A stretch of DNA of 64,000 nucleotides, from positions 160,958-224,957 of the forward strand of contig JAIVFH010000057.1 in the NCBI GenBank assembly GCA_025765595.1, in the 5' to 3' direction. The DNA comes from Obelidium mucronatum (lineage: Eukaryota > Chytridiomycota > Chytridiomycetes > Chytridiales > Chytriomycetaceae). Below, piece by piece: positions 34,069 to 44,295 of this stretch (position 1 is the stretch's first letter; every line of letters begins with the position of its first letter). Position numbers and translations under genes: made by a program. The notes under the pieces are model-generated. The model did not search any database and was not told the origin of the DNA. It worked only from the letters and a program-made list of their open reading frames with translations.

Positions 34069-35641
34069 TTGTACCTAAAGACAATCCCAAACGCAACCGC
34101 CGGAATAACAGCTTTCCCATAGCAAACAGAGTGGTTTTGAGTGGCAGCCTGATAAATGATTGCAAACACTCCAAGAAAACAGCCTCCAAGAATATTAATA
34201 CTACACAACGGCGACATTGCCTTTACACTTGGCTGGTTCCTGTTCTTGTAAACCAATCCGATCAGCGTAACGACAAGCCCCGCGCCTGTCCCAAACAACG
34301 CCCATTGGATCGTCGTCAGTGTTCCCGGAATGAAAAATGGAGCTGGTTCAGAGCAGTTATCCTCATTCACATTTTGATATCCAAATTCACAAACGCATTG
34401 GATACTGGCGTCTTGGAAAGGATAAGGGTTATCGCAAGCCCCATGAACGCAAGGGTTCTTGTATGTTCCATCGGGAAGCGGGTCGCACACAGACAAACCG
34501 TAAATTTGTTGCCCTTGGAATGTTATGTTATATAAATGAGCGAGGATTTCATCTTCAATGTTTGTTCCAGCAATCGGAATAAACCCGGCATTTGCAGAGA
34601 ATTTCTCGTGAGTAATGAGAAACCAAAGGAATCGCAGCGTCCATATGGTTGTCATGTAATCAGACGAAATGTTTGTAGGATTCAGCACAAAGTTGGAGAC
34701 AATCGTCCATGGATAGGAACCCGCCACCGGCGTGTCAATCAGGTTGAGGGCTTGAGTGGCTTCATCCATATTCTGAACCACACTTTGATCAATGGAGCTT
34801 ACTGCAAGCTTACCAGTCGAAGCCGACCATCCAACGAATTCTCCATTAATATGCTGAATTAGCCCCGTTGTTGTCAACGTGGGAGATTGTAATTCAAGAT
34901 CTCTTGCTTCCAACTGATTCAAGTACGTCATTGTGTAGGCAACAGATCCGACAATAATAGCCGCCGAAGCCGTTGTAGCAGCTGTAAAAGAATTCTTCAT
35001 TGTCAGCTTGAATCCTTTGGCCAAGAACGGAGAGTTGGCGTATCCCGTTGAAGCATCCATCAACGCCAGACCGCGAAACATGTTCTGACTCGTTCCCGAA
35101 CTCGCGCTTCTTGTAACCACCATTAGAGTCTGACTAATGTTGGCCAGGAACGGGTTATCCTTGACAAGAGCTGGATCATTCCATTTTGTGATTGTTCCAT
35201 CAAAAATTCTTGGGAGAACTGTTCTCGAAAACTTGACGTTTTGGCTGACGCCTGGAAGGTTGTATGAGATTCCGATTCCACCAGCGATGGCGGGTAACGC
35301 GATGAGTCTGGTTCCGTTTGGTTGGGCAATGTTGATGGCGACATCGCTGCCGCCGAAATTGTAGTCTCCGCTGTAGGTGTTTTTCTGGCCTGTGGTTGTG
35401 TCTGAGACGGCGTAAGAAAAGGAGCCAATATCGGCATTGTAGAGAGTGTTGAACTCTGCAACGGCCGCGAGGTAAGCAGGTGCTGGGAAAGATGCACCTC
35501 CAGACTTGATGGTCACTTGTTAAAAACAAAAAACGCGTCAAAGAACAGAATATCACGCGACACAAGAAGGCTACCTTGCTCTCCACGAGCAGAGAGTGGC
35601 GCGAGGAAAAGAGCAATGAAGGGAGCAGTGGTCAGAATCAT
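32862..35641 (-). CDS. PstS-like domain + EGF + class C GPCR-like 7TM receptor (gene 2, intact)
   Basis: Minus-strand gene, ATG at 35641, with signal peptide MILTTAPFIALFLAPLSARG. After an intron (about 35520-35573) comes a PstS-type binding domain: GGASFPAPAYLAAVAEFN, FGGSDVAINIAQPNGTR, LPAIAGGIGISYNLPGV, RIFDGTITKWNDPAL, VVTRSASSGTSQNMF. An EGF-like Cys cluster follows (YKNPCVHGACDNP, CVCEFGYQNV). The membrane module starts TIQWALFGTGAGLVVTLIG and contains IKAMSPLCSINILGGCFLG, FLKALRIFLIFEYPRIAR and further helices. A cytoplasmic tail ends GRKTSQTSNI. The intron at 34016-34074 is mostly a 49-bp homopolymer; another at about 33527-33600 holds a T run. Likely a surface receptor for an anion or small ligand that signals through the 7TM part; ligand and G-protein coupling are inference. 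Confidence 0.85.
34018..34066 (+). repeat. 49-bp homopolymer filling a receptor gene 2 intron
   Basis: Uninterrupted A on the plus strand (T on the sense strand) inside the intron between GIVFR and the MIFLKALRI exon. It makes up most of that intron. Confidence 0.93.
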
Positions 35642-36213
35642 GGCCAGCTAGTTTTGTGGACAATCCCCCCTCTTGATTCTTTAGAAAATGCAAATCTCTT
35701 GCGAACATCCGAAGACGACGAATACAAAAATCTGCTTTGATATGAATAAGGTGATTGTCACTTTATCTAATAAAGTGATGAAACGATTCCTCGTATAGTA
35801 GATGCCAAAAAAAATCAAGAAAAAAGACAAAAAAGTTTAAGACCAGGACTGCTTGCTATGTTGCTCTTGTAATATAGCGTACTACAGATTTTTAACAGTC
35901 AACCCCATCCACCGCATCATCACTTCCGGCTAATTTCAAAACGCGTATATATTGAAAGATGGGAGCATTAGTCAACTGGATATTGTACGTTTCAAAAAGA
36001 AATCAAAAGTACAATAAACACAGCGCGGCGGCGGTCTTTCTTGATGGCCGACAAACCGGGATTGCAACCACGCACTCTCGATGAAAAAAAAAAATAAACC
36101 TTCAGCCCGGTGCCTTTCTTTCCTATTTTGTTCTCGCACTGCATGTTTTGCATTACTCGTTCAGTTGTGTTGTTTTGGGTGGAGGCATTTTGGGCTCTTT
36201 CCTTATCGTCAGA
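35642..36213. promoter_or_regulatory. Intergenic region between receptor gene 2 and eS8
   Basis: About 570 bp between divergent genes. Contains TATA-like sequence (GCGTATATATTG at 35943), repeated TAAAGTGA units (35758-35782) and an A run at 36084. No convincing ORF or RNA gene. Confidence 0.4.
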
Positions 36214-37265
36214 ATGGTTCGTTGCCATGCCGCTTCCACCACCCATCACAACACCATCGGCCCATCGCATCAGCACCGGCATCAGCTCAGAGAACTAGAC
36301 ACCCGTATGCGCCAATCTAGTACTCTGGCGGGATCGCTGTTGGGCGTGATGGACTCTTGGACAAAGACTGGTGGAGATGCCATTGTGTTGAATAATCTCG
36401 AGTGTGGAAGACTGGCTCAAACAACGGGAATGCAAAGGACGAGAGAAGCTATTCAGATCGAACATTGCTGGAGTGTGTGGATCCAGATCCGGCGCGGGCG
36501 TTGGTGTCACTCAATCATTCCCCAAACATCAACTCAAACAAATGCCCTCGGACCATGAAACTGATGCCGCTCCCTTCCTTCTCAATAGGGTATCAGCAGA
36601 GACTCCAGACACAAGCGTAACGCTACCGGTGCCAAGCGTGCCCACTACCGCAAGAAGAGAAAGTTCGAGTTGGGTCGTCAGGCCGCCAACACCAAGATTG
36701 GTGCTAAGCGTATCCACACTGTCCGTGTGCGTGGAGGAAACACCAAGTTCCGTGCTCTTCGTCTCGAAGCCGGTGAGTGGAATATGCGGTTGTCGAAAGT
36801 GAGTTCTCGGGACTAATGTCATCAACAGGTAACTTTGCTTGGGGATCTGAGCACACCACCCGCAAGTGCCGTGTCATCTCTGTGAAATACAACTCCACCA
36901 ACAACGAATTGGTCCGTACCAACACTCTCGTTAAGGGAGCTATTGTTGAAATCGATGCCACTCCATTCCGTCAATGGTTCGAGTCTCACTACGCTTTGCC
37001 AATCGGTCGTCGTGGAAAGAAGCCACACGAAGGACACGAAGAGGGTTTGAACAAGCCACGTTCCAACCACGTTACCCGCAAGGTCAACGAGCGCAAGGAA
37101 GGTTTCAAGGTTGAGCAGGCTATTGATGACCAGTTTGTGACTGGACGTGTTCTTGCCAGAGTTTCATCCCGCCCAGGACAGTCTGGTCGTTGCGATGGTT
37201 ACATTCTTGAAGGAAAGGAGTTGGACTTCTACTTGAAGAAGATCCGATCCAAGGGAAAGCACTAA
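36214..37265 (+). CDS. RPS8: 40S ribosomal protein eS8
   Basis: Exon 2 (36589-36772) begins [18 protein letters not shown] directly after an acceptor AG, and exon 3 (36829-37265) ends [44 protein letters not shown] and [20 protein letters not shown] are diagnostic of eS8, part of the small ribosomal subunit. The start Met must lie in an upstream exon consisting of little more than ATG. The best candidate is 36214-36216, followed by GTTCGT, giving a 372-bp intron, long for this window. The 36773-36828 intron has GTGAGT...CAACAG borders. Exon 1 placement is uncertain; the rest is firm. Confidence 0.93.
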
Positions 37266-37404
37266 AGCGTTTAATTATCTGTTCTCAGATAGATTTTTGT
37301 CGTTTTGGGGATCTTTCACTCTTTTTTTGCTTCCCTTACTAGGATGCCAAAATAAATCCAACAAACTTGTCTCTTAAACATTGTTCTTAAAGTTTGTCAG
37401 TAAA

Positions 37405-38040
37405 ATGCACGTGCAAGTGACGTCACTCTTCAGCTTTCTCTTCTGCATTGTGGTTTCGCTTGTCCATTGCAACCCCCACCGGCAATTTACTGTTCTGCAT
37501 GCAACTAGTTCTCGGCCATTCACCCCAAGAGGCCTGATAACACACAACAACCACGGATTGTTACCTGTATATCAGCCAACATCAAGAAACGATTCTATTT
37601 CAAACAACACCGCCACTGCATTATTATACCACTTGAAATTGATTTCCGACTCTGGAATCGAATTGAAAAGCTCCATTCGATTGTGCTTGTTGGATCATCT
37701 GATATCGGAGAGCTTCACAATTCACTTTGATGAAACCGGTGCCCCCTTTCACTTGGATTATTCAGTCGAACTATCTCAAATCAGCTGCGCAAAATCAACA
37801 GGTTTAGGACAAGTTGCTATAAAACTGAGTGAGCTGAAGGATGTCACAACAAGGGTGGAATATGTGAAACAAGAGGAAGGTAGCAGGCCTCGCTTGGAGC
37901 AAATCACGGCAGAGCTTGCTGCAGGAAAAGAGAATGTGGAAAAGACGTTTTTCCAAAAGTATTGGATCTTTGTGATCCCTGCGGTGATTCTACTTATCAG
38001 AATGGGAAGTGAACAAAAAGAGGATGCTGCTACTAAGTAA
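37405..38040 (+). CDS. EMC10: ER membrane protein complex subunit 10-like
   Basis: Single-exon ORF of 211 residues; ATG at 37405 (MHVQVTSLFSFLFCIVVSLV), a clear signal peptide. The lumenal part has LLYHLKLISDSGIELKSSI and HLISESFTIHFDETGAPFHL. It is followed by one C-terminal membrane helix (FQKYWIFVIPAVILLIRMG) and a short charged tail. Signal peptide, beta-rich lumenal domain and single C-terminal helix with KYWIFVIP match EMC10, a peripheral subunit of the EMC insertase at the ER. Length fits the family. The match is by eye. Confidence 0.68.
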   Translation: MHVQVTSLFSFLFCIVVSLVHCNPHRQFTVLHATSSRPFTPRGLITHNNHGLLPVYQPTSRNDSISNNTATALLYHLKLISDSGIELKSSIRLCLLDHLISESFTIHFDETGAPFHLDYSVELSQISCAKSTGLGQVAIKLSELKDVTTRVEYVKQEEGSRPRLEQITAELAAGKENVEKTFFQKYWIFVIPAVILLIRMGSEQKEDAATK

Positions 38041-38598
38041 AATGGAGGGGTATAATATGAAACGTATCAAAGAAAGAGGATCTTTTATTCCATAATCTTA
38101 TTTGTCAGTTCAAAGTTGTAACTGAATCCATGAAGGCAAGGTGTGAAGGAAGCTGCTTCGACAATAATGCAACTGATGGAGACACGATGGACAAGAAAAC
38201 GCGTCGGCTCTGGAATCGAAATACTCTGTTTTAGGGGGGTAGAAAAAGTGTCAGATTCACAAATTCGTCAGTACCAAATATGTGATCAGGGGTGCTTTGG
38301 ATTTTTGATCAATAGATCGTGTTTATGCAATTCAAACTCCGATGACACAAAATGGCCACAATAAACGCTATCTCATGCCACAGACGTCCAGGAAACCCAA
38401 GACTAGCTCCGATCGAACCGCAGTCCTTTGTTAGGGCTGTTCTGGAAAACTCTCGATATCGTAGCTCCGATATTCGGGAAGTTGTGGTCTTAGCTTTTTT
38501 TTTCCTCCTTGTCAAAACAAAGAGAAACTGACAATTCGGACAACAACAACAAAAAAGTACTTAAACCCGCCCATTCCCCCCGTTTTCTCCTCCCCATT

Positions 38599-39801
38599 AT
38601 GAACAACTTAAACTTGAACATGATTGCCTCCGTGCCCCCAGTGAACCCAACGAACCCAACGAACAAACAACAACAACATCAAACACAACAGCCGAGTGGA
38701 TGGGCTTCATCAAACAGCGGCTGGAAGAAGCCTCGACGAAACGGACCTCGCTGCCTTACGTTTCGTCCTGTGCCGTCTCCTCTGTCTCAGGTGAGCGTGT
38801 TTGGCTGTACTGACGAAGAAGTCTTTGTTCCCCATTTAGTGGCCCGTCGTCAAGCGGCTTCTATCTTCGGACCTCTTCGATTCTATCGTCCAATGCCACC
38901 GCTCCCAGAACTTAAAGTGCCCGAATGTATTCCGAAAGTAGTAATTGCACCAGTAGTCGTGCCAGTCCCAGTAGTACAAGGCCCTGTGGTCCAGTATTCG
39001 GAACAGAGTTTCATGGCTATGTGGGCTGCTTCTGCAATGAAACCTTCGTTTGTACCGCCGCCTGTTGTTTCGAAACCCAATCCCGACTATAATCCCGACT
39101 ATTTCACCTACATCCGCCCGCATGTGCCACGGTTCCAATGCCAACCCGATGGAACCATCGCCATCAACCCAGACCACGTATCCGCCATCTCGATCGAGGA
39201 GCTCAGGACCAGTGACATCCACCGGAAGCGCGCCAGTCTGCGGTTACGCCGCGCTGCAGGTCCAGTCCCGTCACGCGTCATTAAAGAATTCACTCCCATG
39301 TTTGGCTTTGGTGGGAAGGTCAATCCTTTATATGGTTCCTGTGATCCAGAACGTAAGATCCGGTCCAACAAGTTTCTTCAACGGGTTGTGGATTCAGCTC
39401 TCCATCTACGTGGCCTTGCGGGCGCCATCCATCCTCATCACGAAAAATACCAACATCATTACTCCCACTACCTCCGTCGTGCCAAATTGATTACCGTGCC
39501 TTCTTGTCTATCCATGCTTCACTGTTCTGACTGTCCCGCTGATACCTCCTTGGAGATTATTAAAGTCATTCCAATTGCAGTGATTGTAAAAGAAGAAGAA
39601 GGTAACGGTAGAGCTAACCTCATTTGCTCAGTCACTGCCGCTGCTTGTGTCCCAGTTACTGTGAATGTCGCTGCTAGTATTCCTGCCGCTGCTGCTGTCC
39701 CCAAGCCAGTTGGTAAAGCGCGTAAAGTTCCAGTCCGACGAAGCAAGCGAATTGCCGCAATGAAGGAACCTCGACGATCTGCTCGATTGGCAGCCAAGTG
39801 A
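38599..39801 (+). CDS. Repeat-encoded protein of unknown family
   Basis: Intact ORF of 400 residues, ATG at 38599 (MNNLNLNMIASVPPVNPT). Regions: N/Q-rich N-terminus, a basic Trp patch (SGWKKPRRNGPRCLTFRP), a Pro/Val-rich middle, and a more folded-looking core (FTPMFGFGGKVNPLYGSC, KFLQRVVDSALHLRGLAGAI, HHYSHYLRRAKLITVPSC, HCSDCPADTSLE). The Ala-rich C-terminus ends in two basic repeats, RRSKRIAAM and RRSARLAAK. I recognise no domain and no polymerase or nuclease motif. Copies A and C carry the same ORF with frame breaks. The closing motif resembles the RRSARLSA nucleosome-binding core of HMGN proteins, which hints at chromatin or nucleic-acid binding only. Confidence 0.7.
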   Translation: MNNLNLNMIASVPPVNPTNPTNKQQQHQTQQPSGWASSNSGWKKPRRNGPRCLTFRPVPSPLSQVSVFGCTDEEVFVPHLVARRQAASIFGPLRFYRPMPPLPELKVPECIPKVVIAPVVVPVPVVQGPVVQYSEQSFMAMWAASAMKPSFVPPPVVSKPNPDYNPDYFTYIRPHVPRFQCQPDGTIAINPDHVSAISIEELRTSDIHRKRASLRLRRAAGPVPSRVIKEFTPMFGFGGKVNPLYGSCDPERKIRSNKFLQRVVDSALHLRGLAGAIHPHHEKYQHHYSHYLRRAKLITVPSCLSMLHCSDCPADTSLEIIKVIPIAVIVKEEEGNGRANLICSVTAAACVPVTVNVAASIPAAAAVPKPVGKARKVPVRRSKRIAAMKEPRRSARLAAK

Positions 39802-39929
39802 ATTCACCAACGTCACCTACAATAACCCAGCCATCACCATCAAAAAACTTCAAAAAAATACCAAAAAAATTAAAATAAGACAAAAATACCAAAAATATTG
39901 AGTGGGGTGTTTGTGTGTGGGTTCAGGGA

Positions 39930-40259
39930 CATTTACTAACAATCCATTCTTACTGTAACGGTTAAAAGGGTGGCAACGATCGCTAACAATGTTGTCGTAA
40001 TTTAGGCAGCTTCTTAAAGGACTCAAGGTAGCGATCTTCAACAAATTTTCAGCTAAGTATCCTGGATATGATTGTCATGTACTGCTACCATGTTTTTCTT
40101 TTAGAAGTAGCTCGTCTTAATACCACATCCCCAATAGTGAAAATATTTTATCGAAGGTTGGCGTATCACTGTAATGTGGGCATTTTCTAACGATCCATTC
40201 TTACTCTCCAAACAGCCGAGGGATGCAATGATCGCCAAACAAATATCGCCGCGAATTAG
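39930..40259 (+). repeat. Diverged internal duplication in the 3' region of copy B
   Basis: An about 80-bp unit occurs twice, at 39930-40011 and 40181-40262. Both begin CATTT-CTAAC-ATCCATTCTTACT and continue with an alignable GATCGC-AACAA stretch. The equivalent pair is visible in copies A and C, so it predates dispersal. Confidence 0.6.
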
Positions 40260-40852
40260 ATGGCCCGTTATCGAGTGAAAAAGTGAGCGATATATTAGTT
40301 TAGTATTCCCTTGATGTCTTTGATCGTTCCACTAACGTATTTTTTCTTAGATTCTCTCAAGTCAACTATCGAAGGATCCATTCATCTTTCTTTGAGATCG
40401 GTCGCGTCAGAATAATATTAATTGGAACGACATTTTAGCAGCAGCAAGTTCCTGGTTCGTAGTCTCTTTTTAAGAACATGGCATTCCAGTTAATTAACTT
40501 TCACACATCTGTGCAGGTTGAGAAACAGTATCTTTTATGTTATCGTCTTTTATTATTTTTATTTGGGTCGGCTTCTTTTTATGTCATTTTTGGGGTTTTA
40601 ATGATGGGTTTGGCACTTGGAGGCGTTGCTCGTGGTGTCGTGATCCCTTTTTTTTTTTTAATAAAACAATACAAAAAAACTTGACCAGCGGGTTGCGCTG
40701 GTAATTAATGTTCCTTTTGTTAACAAGTGATATTCGAATTGAGCAAATAGTGGTGTATTTCTCATCGTCTCGAAAACGCCCAACACACATGATACACACA
40801 ACCACACAACCCAAATTTCTCTAGACTCAAAAACAAAATAACCTAAACAGAT

Positions 40853-43539
40853 GCGATAATCTCCTCGCTCTTTTGCAAAGCTTGAATCATCTTCCTACAC
40901 TCCTTCCTCCTTTCCACAACAGTCTCAGCTCTCCTTCAATCCATCGTCAAACACCTCCTTCTTGTACAACTCTGCCAACAACTCTCTTTGCAAATCATCT
41001 TTGGCTTTAGTTACCAAATTCAACATGATACTCTTGGGAACCACATCCGCAATTGTCCGCTTGACGATATTGTAATAACTCATAATCAACACTTTGATCG
41101 TTTCCGTCTCCAACGCCTCTTTATCAGTCATATTGGTGGCACTGGCTTTCAACACCGTGGGTGGGCTTTCAAGAACTCCTGGGGCGGATTGCTTCTTTGC
41201 TGCAAAGATTCCTCCAAAGAAACCGCTTTTCTGGTCTCGGCTTTGGTTGATAAGTTCCAACTGAGGGTCTTTGGGTGGTGGTGGTGCTTGGCCTGGCTTT
41301 TGCTGGTTGGGGGGGAGGATTTGGTTGATCATGGGTGCGTTTCGGGCAGCGATTCTCTCTTGCGCAATGACGGCCGCCTTGTGGCCCGGGATAAAGTCGG
41401 GGTGGCCTGTGTTGACGTAGTTGGATTCCATGCTGTGAGAAAAGTTTGCAAGAACATGGTTAAAACAAAAGCATCAAAAATATGGGAATTCGCACCTGAC
41501 AAAATCTGTAACAAGTTTGTTTGTTGGAATCATGCTCTTCTTGAAGAATCCGATAACAACATTGTAAAACCGTTCCCTCAAGGTTGGGAACCGCTTGAAA
41601 ACTGGACGTTGCAGAATTTTGTTCAAGATGCGGACAAGTTCATCATACACCAAGGTAACGCATTTCAGACTTGGGTCTTCCAAACGCTTGATTTGTTGCT
41701 TGACCAAGATTTCAAAGGCTGCGGTATTGACAAAGAGCGCCGGTGCGTTACCCTGATACCCACAATGTCAGAAAAAGCAGTAAATGGCATGAACTTACAG
41801 CAGCATTATAAGAAATTGTTCGAATGTCTGAATCTTTGATCAAGTTATCGGCAAAGGGGTCCATGGAGCGTACAGCACCAGTGAAGATTTCATGGAACAC
41901 AAAACTGATACGAGCACCACCACTAAGCTCGTCAGTAGCAATGTCCCCAGAAGTACCATCAATAGCAGTTCTGAACTCGCTGGTGAATTCAGTGATAATA
42001 TTGAGGATAATGTTCATCTGAGATAATGAATGTTAAATATGAACCAAAGTCTGGGATAATCTTACGTTGTTGGAATCGTCTTCGCCCATTGGGTCACCGA
42101 GCTGCTCGAGTTCTTGTTGGTACTTTTGCAACCCTTGTCCAATTTTTGCCTTGATTTCTGGAAGAGTGTTTCGAATGTGATGCAAAAGAATCTATAGTAC
42201 TTCACCATCAACAGATATCAAAAGTATTTAACAGTAGGGAGTACATACGACGTTGAGTCTACGAGCCAAGAATGGAGTTCCACAGTACTGAGCGCGAGTT
42301 CGGTAGGACGAGTGATTCTCGAAAAAGTTCTTTTCAGCATCCAATGCAGCAGAAATTTTCTTCTTGTTGTCAATGTCTCGCTGACCTCTGTTCACTACTG
42401 GAACATAACCTGTTTACGGAATATTAAAATTTAGAACAATCAGTGACTCCATGAATATATGGCTTGTAGGACAGTGCATATCCACAGATTTGTTTCGCAG
42501 CAAAAGGTCCCAATCCGCTTCAATTGTTTACCCAAGTCTTAATGCCTACCCAATCGCAAAGGAATAACACGACCAGCCAGAATATCAACAACATCAGTTC
42601 CTTGATCCATCAAATCAATCTTTGTCAAGACACCAATCGTTCTCAATCCTTCTGGGTCTACTTCTCTCGCCAACTTTAACCCATCACTGTTTGCCAAATC
42701 TGTGTTGGCTGCAGTAACAGCCAAAATAATACAATTTGGTTTCGTAATAAACTTCATGATCATGTCTTTGATGAGTCGCTCAATATCTTTCGGTTGATCC
42801 CCGACAGCGACTTTTGTGAGACCGGGTAAATCAATGAGAGTGAGAGTCAGCACGTTGGGCGAGTAGACTCTAAGATTGATTGGCTGAGGACTGATTCCAG
42901 CGTTTTTGCCGACTTTCTGCTCAGTCTCACGCTCAATTTCTTCACGGATCTTCGAAAAGTCAGTAAACTTCTGACCGGGGCTGCATGAGTTTGTTGAAGG
43001 AGAGTGAGCTTCGACCCCAAACAAAGAAAACCAAAGAAAAAGAAACAGATGCTTCTCACAGATGCAGAAACTCTCCCCATTCTTCGATTTCGCCGCTAGG
43101 AGCTGATGACGTGGCAGGGGAGGCGGCAGCCGCAGAGCCCTCTGGCGCAGCAACTCCACCCACTTCTCCCTTCGAATTTGGACGGTTGATTAGTTGGAGA
43201 ACAAGTGGACGCCGCGTGACGATTCCAGAGCCTTTTTTGTGATGGTTTGGTGGATTATTACTCTTGACTCAGCAAACACGAACGCAATCAACAACAAACC
43301 TCGCGGCAAAAAGTCTTTTCCAACAATGTTTTCGAGGACCGAAGACTTTCCGCTGGACTGGGATCCAACAACAGCAATTTGGGGTAAGTCAATTGGGTTG
43401 TTGACAGCCACAGACGCGAACGCATCCTGCAGCTTGTTGACCTTCTTGATCAGTCTGAGTGGGTTGGTGAATAGTTAGAATCTGAGATGGAAGGGAAGCG
43501 GTGGAGAGCATATAAAGAGTGCAATTACTCTGAGTCCAT
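40853..43539 (-). CDS. VPS1: Dynamin-like GTPase, Vps1 type
   Basis: Minus-strand multi-exon gene. Exon 1 is only MDSE (43529-43539), joined across an intron to [20 protein letters not shown]. The GTPase domain has [20 protein letters not shown] (P-loop), [13 protein letters not shown], and [12 protein letters not shown]. An insert rich in Ala/Ser/Pro sits before [17 protein letters not shown], as in Vps1. Middle/stalk region and a GED ([20 protein letters not shown]) follow, ending [20 protein letters not shown]. No PH or Pro-rich domain, consistent with Vps1/Dnm1. An apparent extra base near 40926-40931 puts a stop just before [10 protein letters not shown]; the conserved tail continues in the next frame to 40853. 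Vps1 acts in vacuolar, endosomal and peroxisomal membrane fission. Confidence 0.92.
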
Positions 43540-43655
43540 TTTGGGCTTTTCGAAATGTTCTTTGAACTCTTTTATTCACGAAGCATCAATACACATACAT
43601 CCATCATCAAAAGATCAAAAGATTGATTCCTTAATTATAAGAAAGTCGCCCGTTT

Positions 43656-44239
43656 TTACAAGGTAAGTTCCATGATGGCATTGACAATGTCGTTGTCGTT
43701 TGCCTTGAGAGCCTTCACAGCCTTGGTACGAGTAACATTGGCCTGGCTCATGACAAGCTCAATGTCCTTTTCCTCGACTCCAGATTCATCAACAGCTTCC
43801 TCGGCCAATTCTGGAGCTTCGTCATCGGCACCAGCTCCATCGAGGATGTCAGAAGCAGCCAAGTTCTGGGCGGCAAAGTCTCTTTGAGCCTGAGCCATGG
43901 TTTGAGCCATGTCTTCGACCTTGATTTCACCAAAGACAACGTAGGCTGTTACGGAATTAGATTAGTTCCAATTCGCTTCACATCAAGACAAACTTAAAAC
44001 ACTCAACTGTCGCTGCCAGACTTGAACACTTCTGGACGGGCAACAACAAAGAGCTGGTTGCGGGCACGCTTGAGGGTGACTCTGGTGATGCCCTCAACTC
44101 TCTTCAGTCCAAGCTTGGACAAAGCCTTGCGGGCCTTGCGTTCTCCCTTGGATTGCAAGGACTCGTCTCCAATGACTTCGGCGTCTTCTTCGGCGTCGCT
44201 TTCGACAGCTGGGTTGTTGATCTTCTCGTCCTTGACCAT
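43656..44239 (-). CDS. EGD2: Nascent polypeptide-associated complex subunit alpha
   Basis: Two exons on the minus strand, 44008-44239 and 43656-43945, joined in frame as GSD-TYVVFGE. The NAC domain reads [33 protein letters not shown]. The C-terminal UBA domain is [20 protein letters not shown] through [13 protein letters not shown]-terminus acidic. Binds nascent chains at the ribosome exit as a heterodimer with the beta subunit. Length of about 173 residues is normal for fungi. Confidence 0.95.
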
Positions 44240-44295
44240 TTTTCGATTTGTTTTGTTGAAAAGTGAAAACAAAAGCCAGTTTTTTCGGTCTTTTT

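Larger units (their letters stand above)
38194..40706 (+). mobile_element. Dispersed 2.5-kb repeat, copy B (ORF intact)
   Basis: About 2513 bp, shared with 6731-9252 and 53754-56225. The 5' edge is AGAAAACGCGTCGGCTCTGG at 38194. The 3' edge is just past the hairpin ACCAGCG-GGTTG-CGCTGGT (40684-40702). Layout: about 400 bp leader, one ORF, about 900 bp of A/T-rich 3' region with an internal duplication, then AATAAAACAATAC near the end. It lies in the spacer between EMC10 and VPS1. No TIR, LTR or catalytic domain found. Confidence 0.85.

Noticed and set aside
36300..36420. Possible C/D snoRNA in the eS8 first intron (GTGATGG near 36347)
   Set aside because: The C box has a mismatch and no matching D box at a sensible distance was seen.
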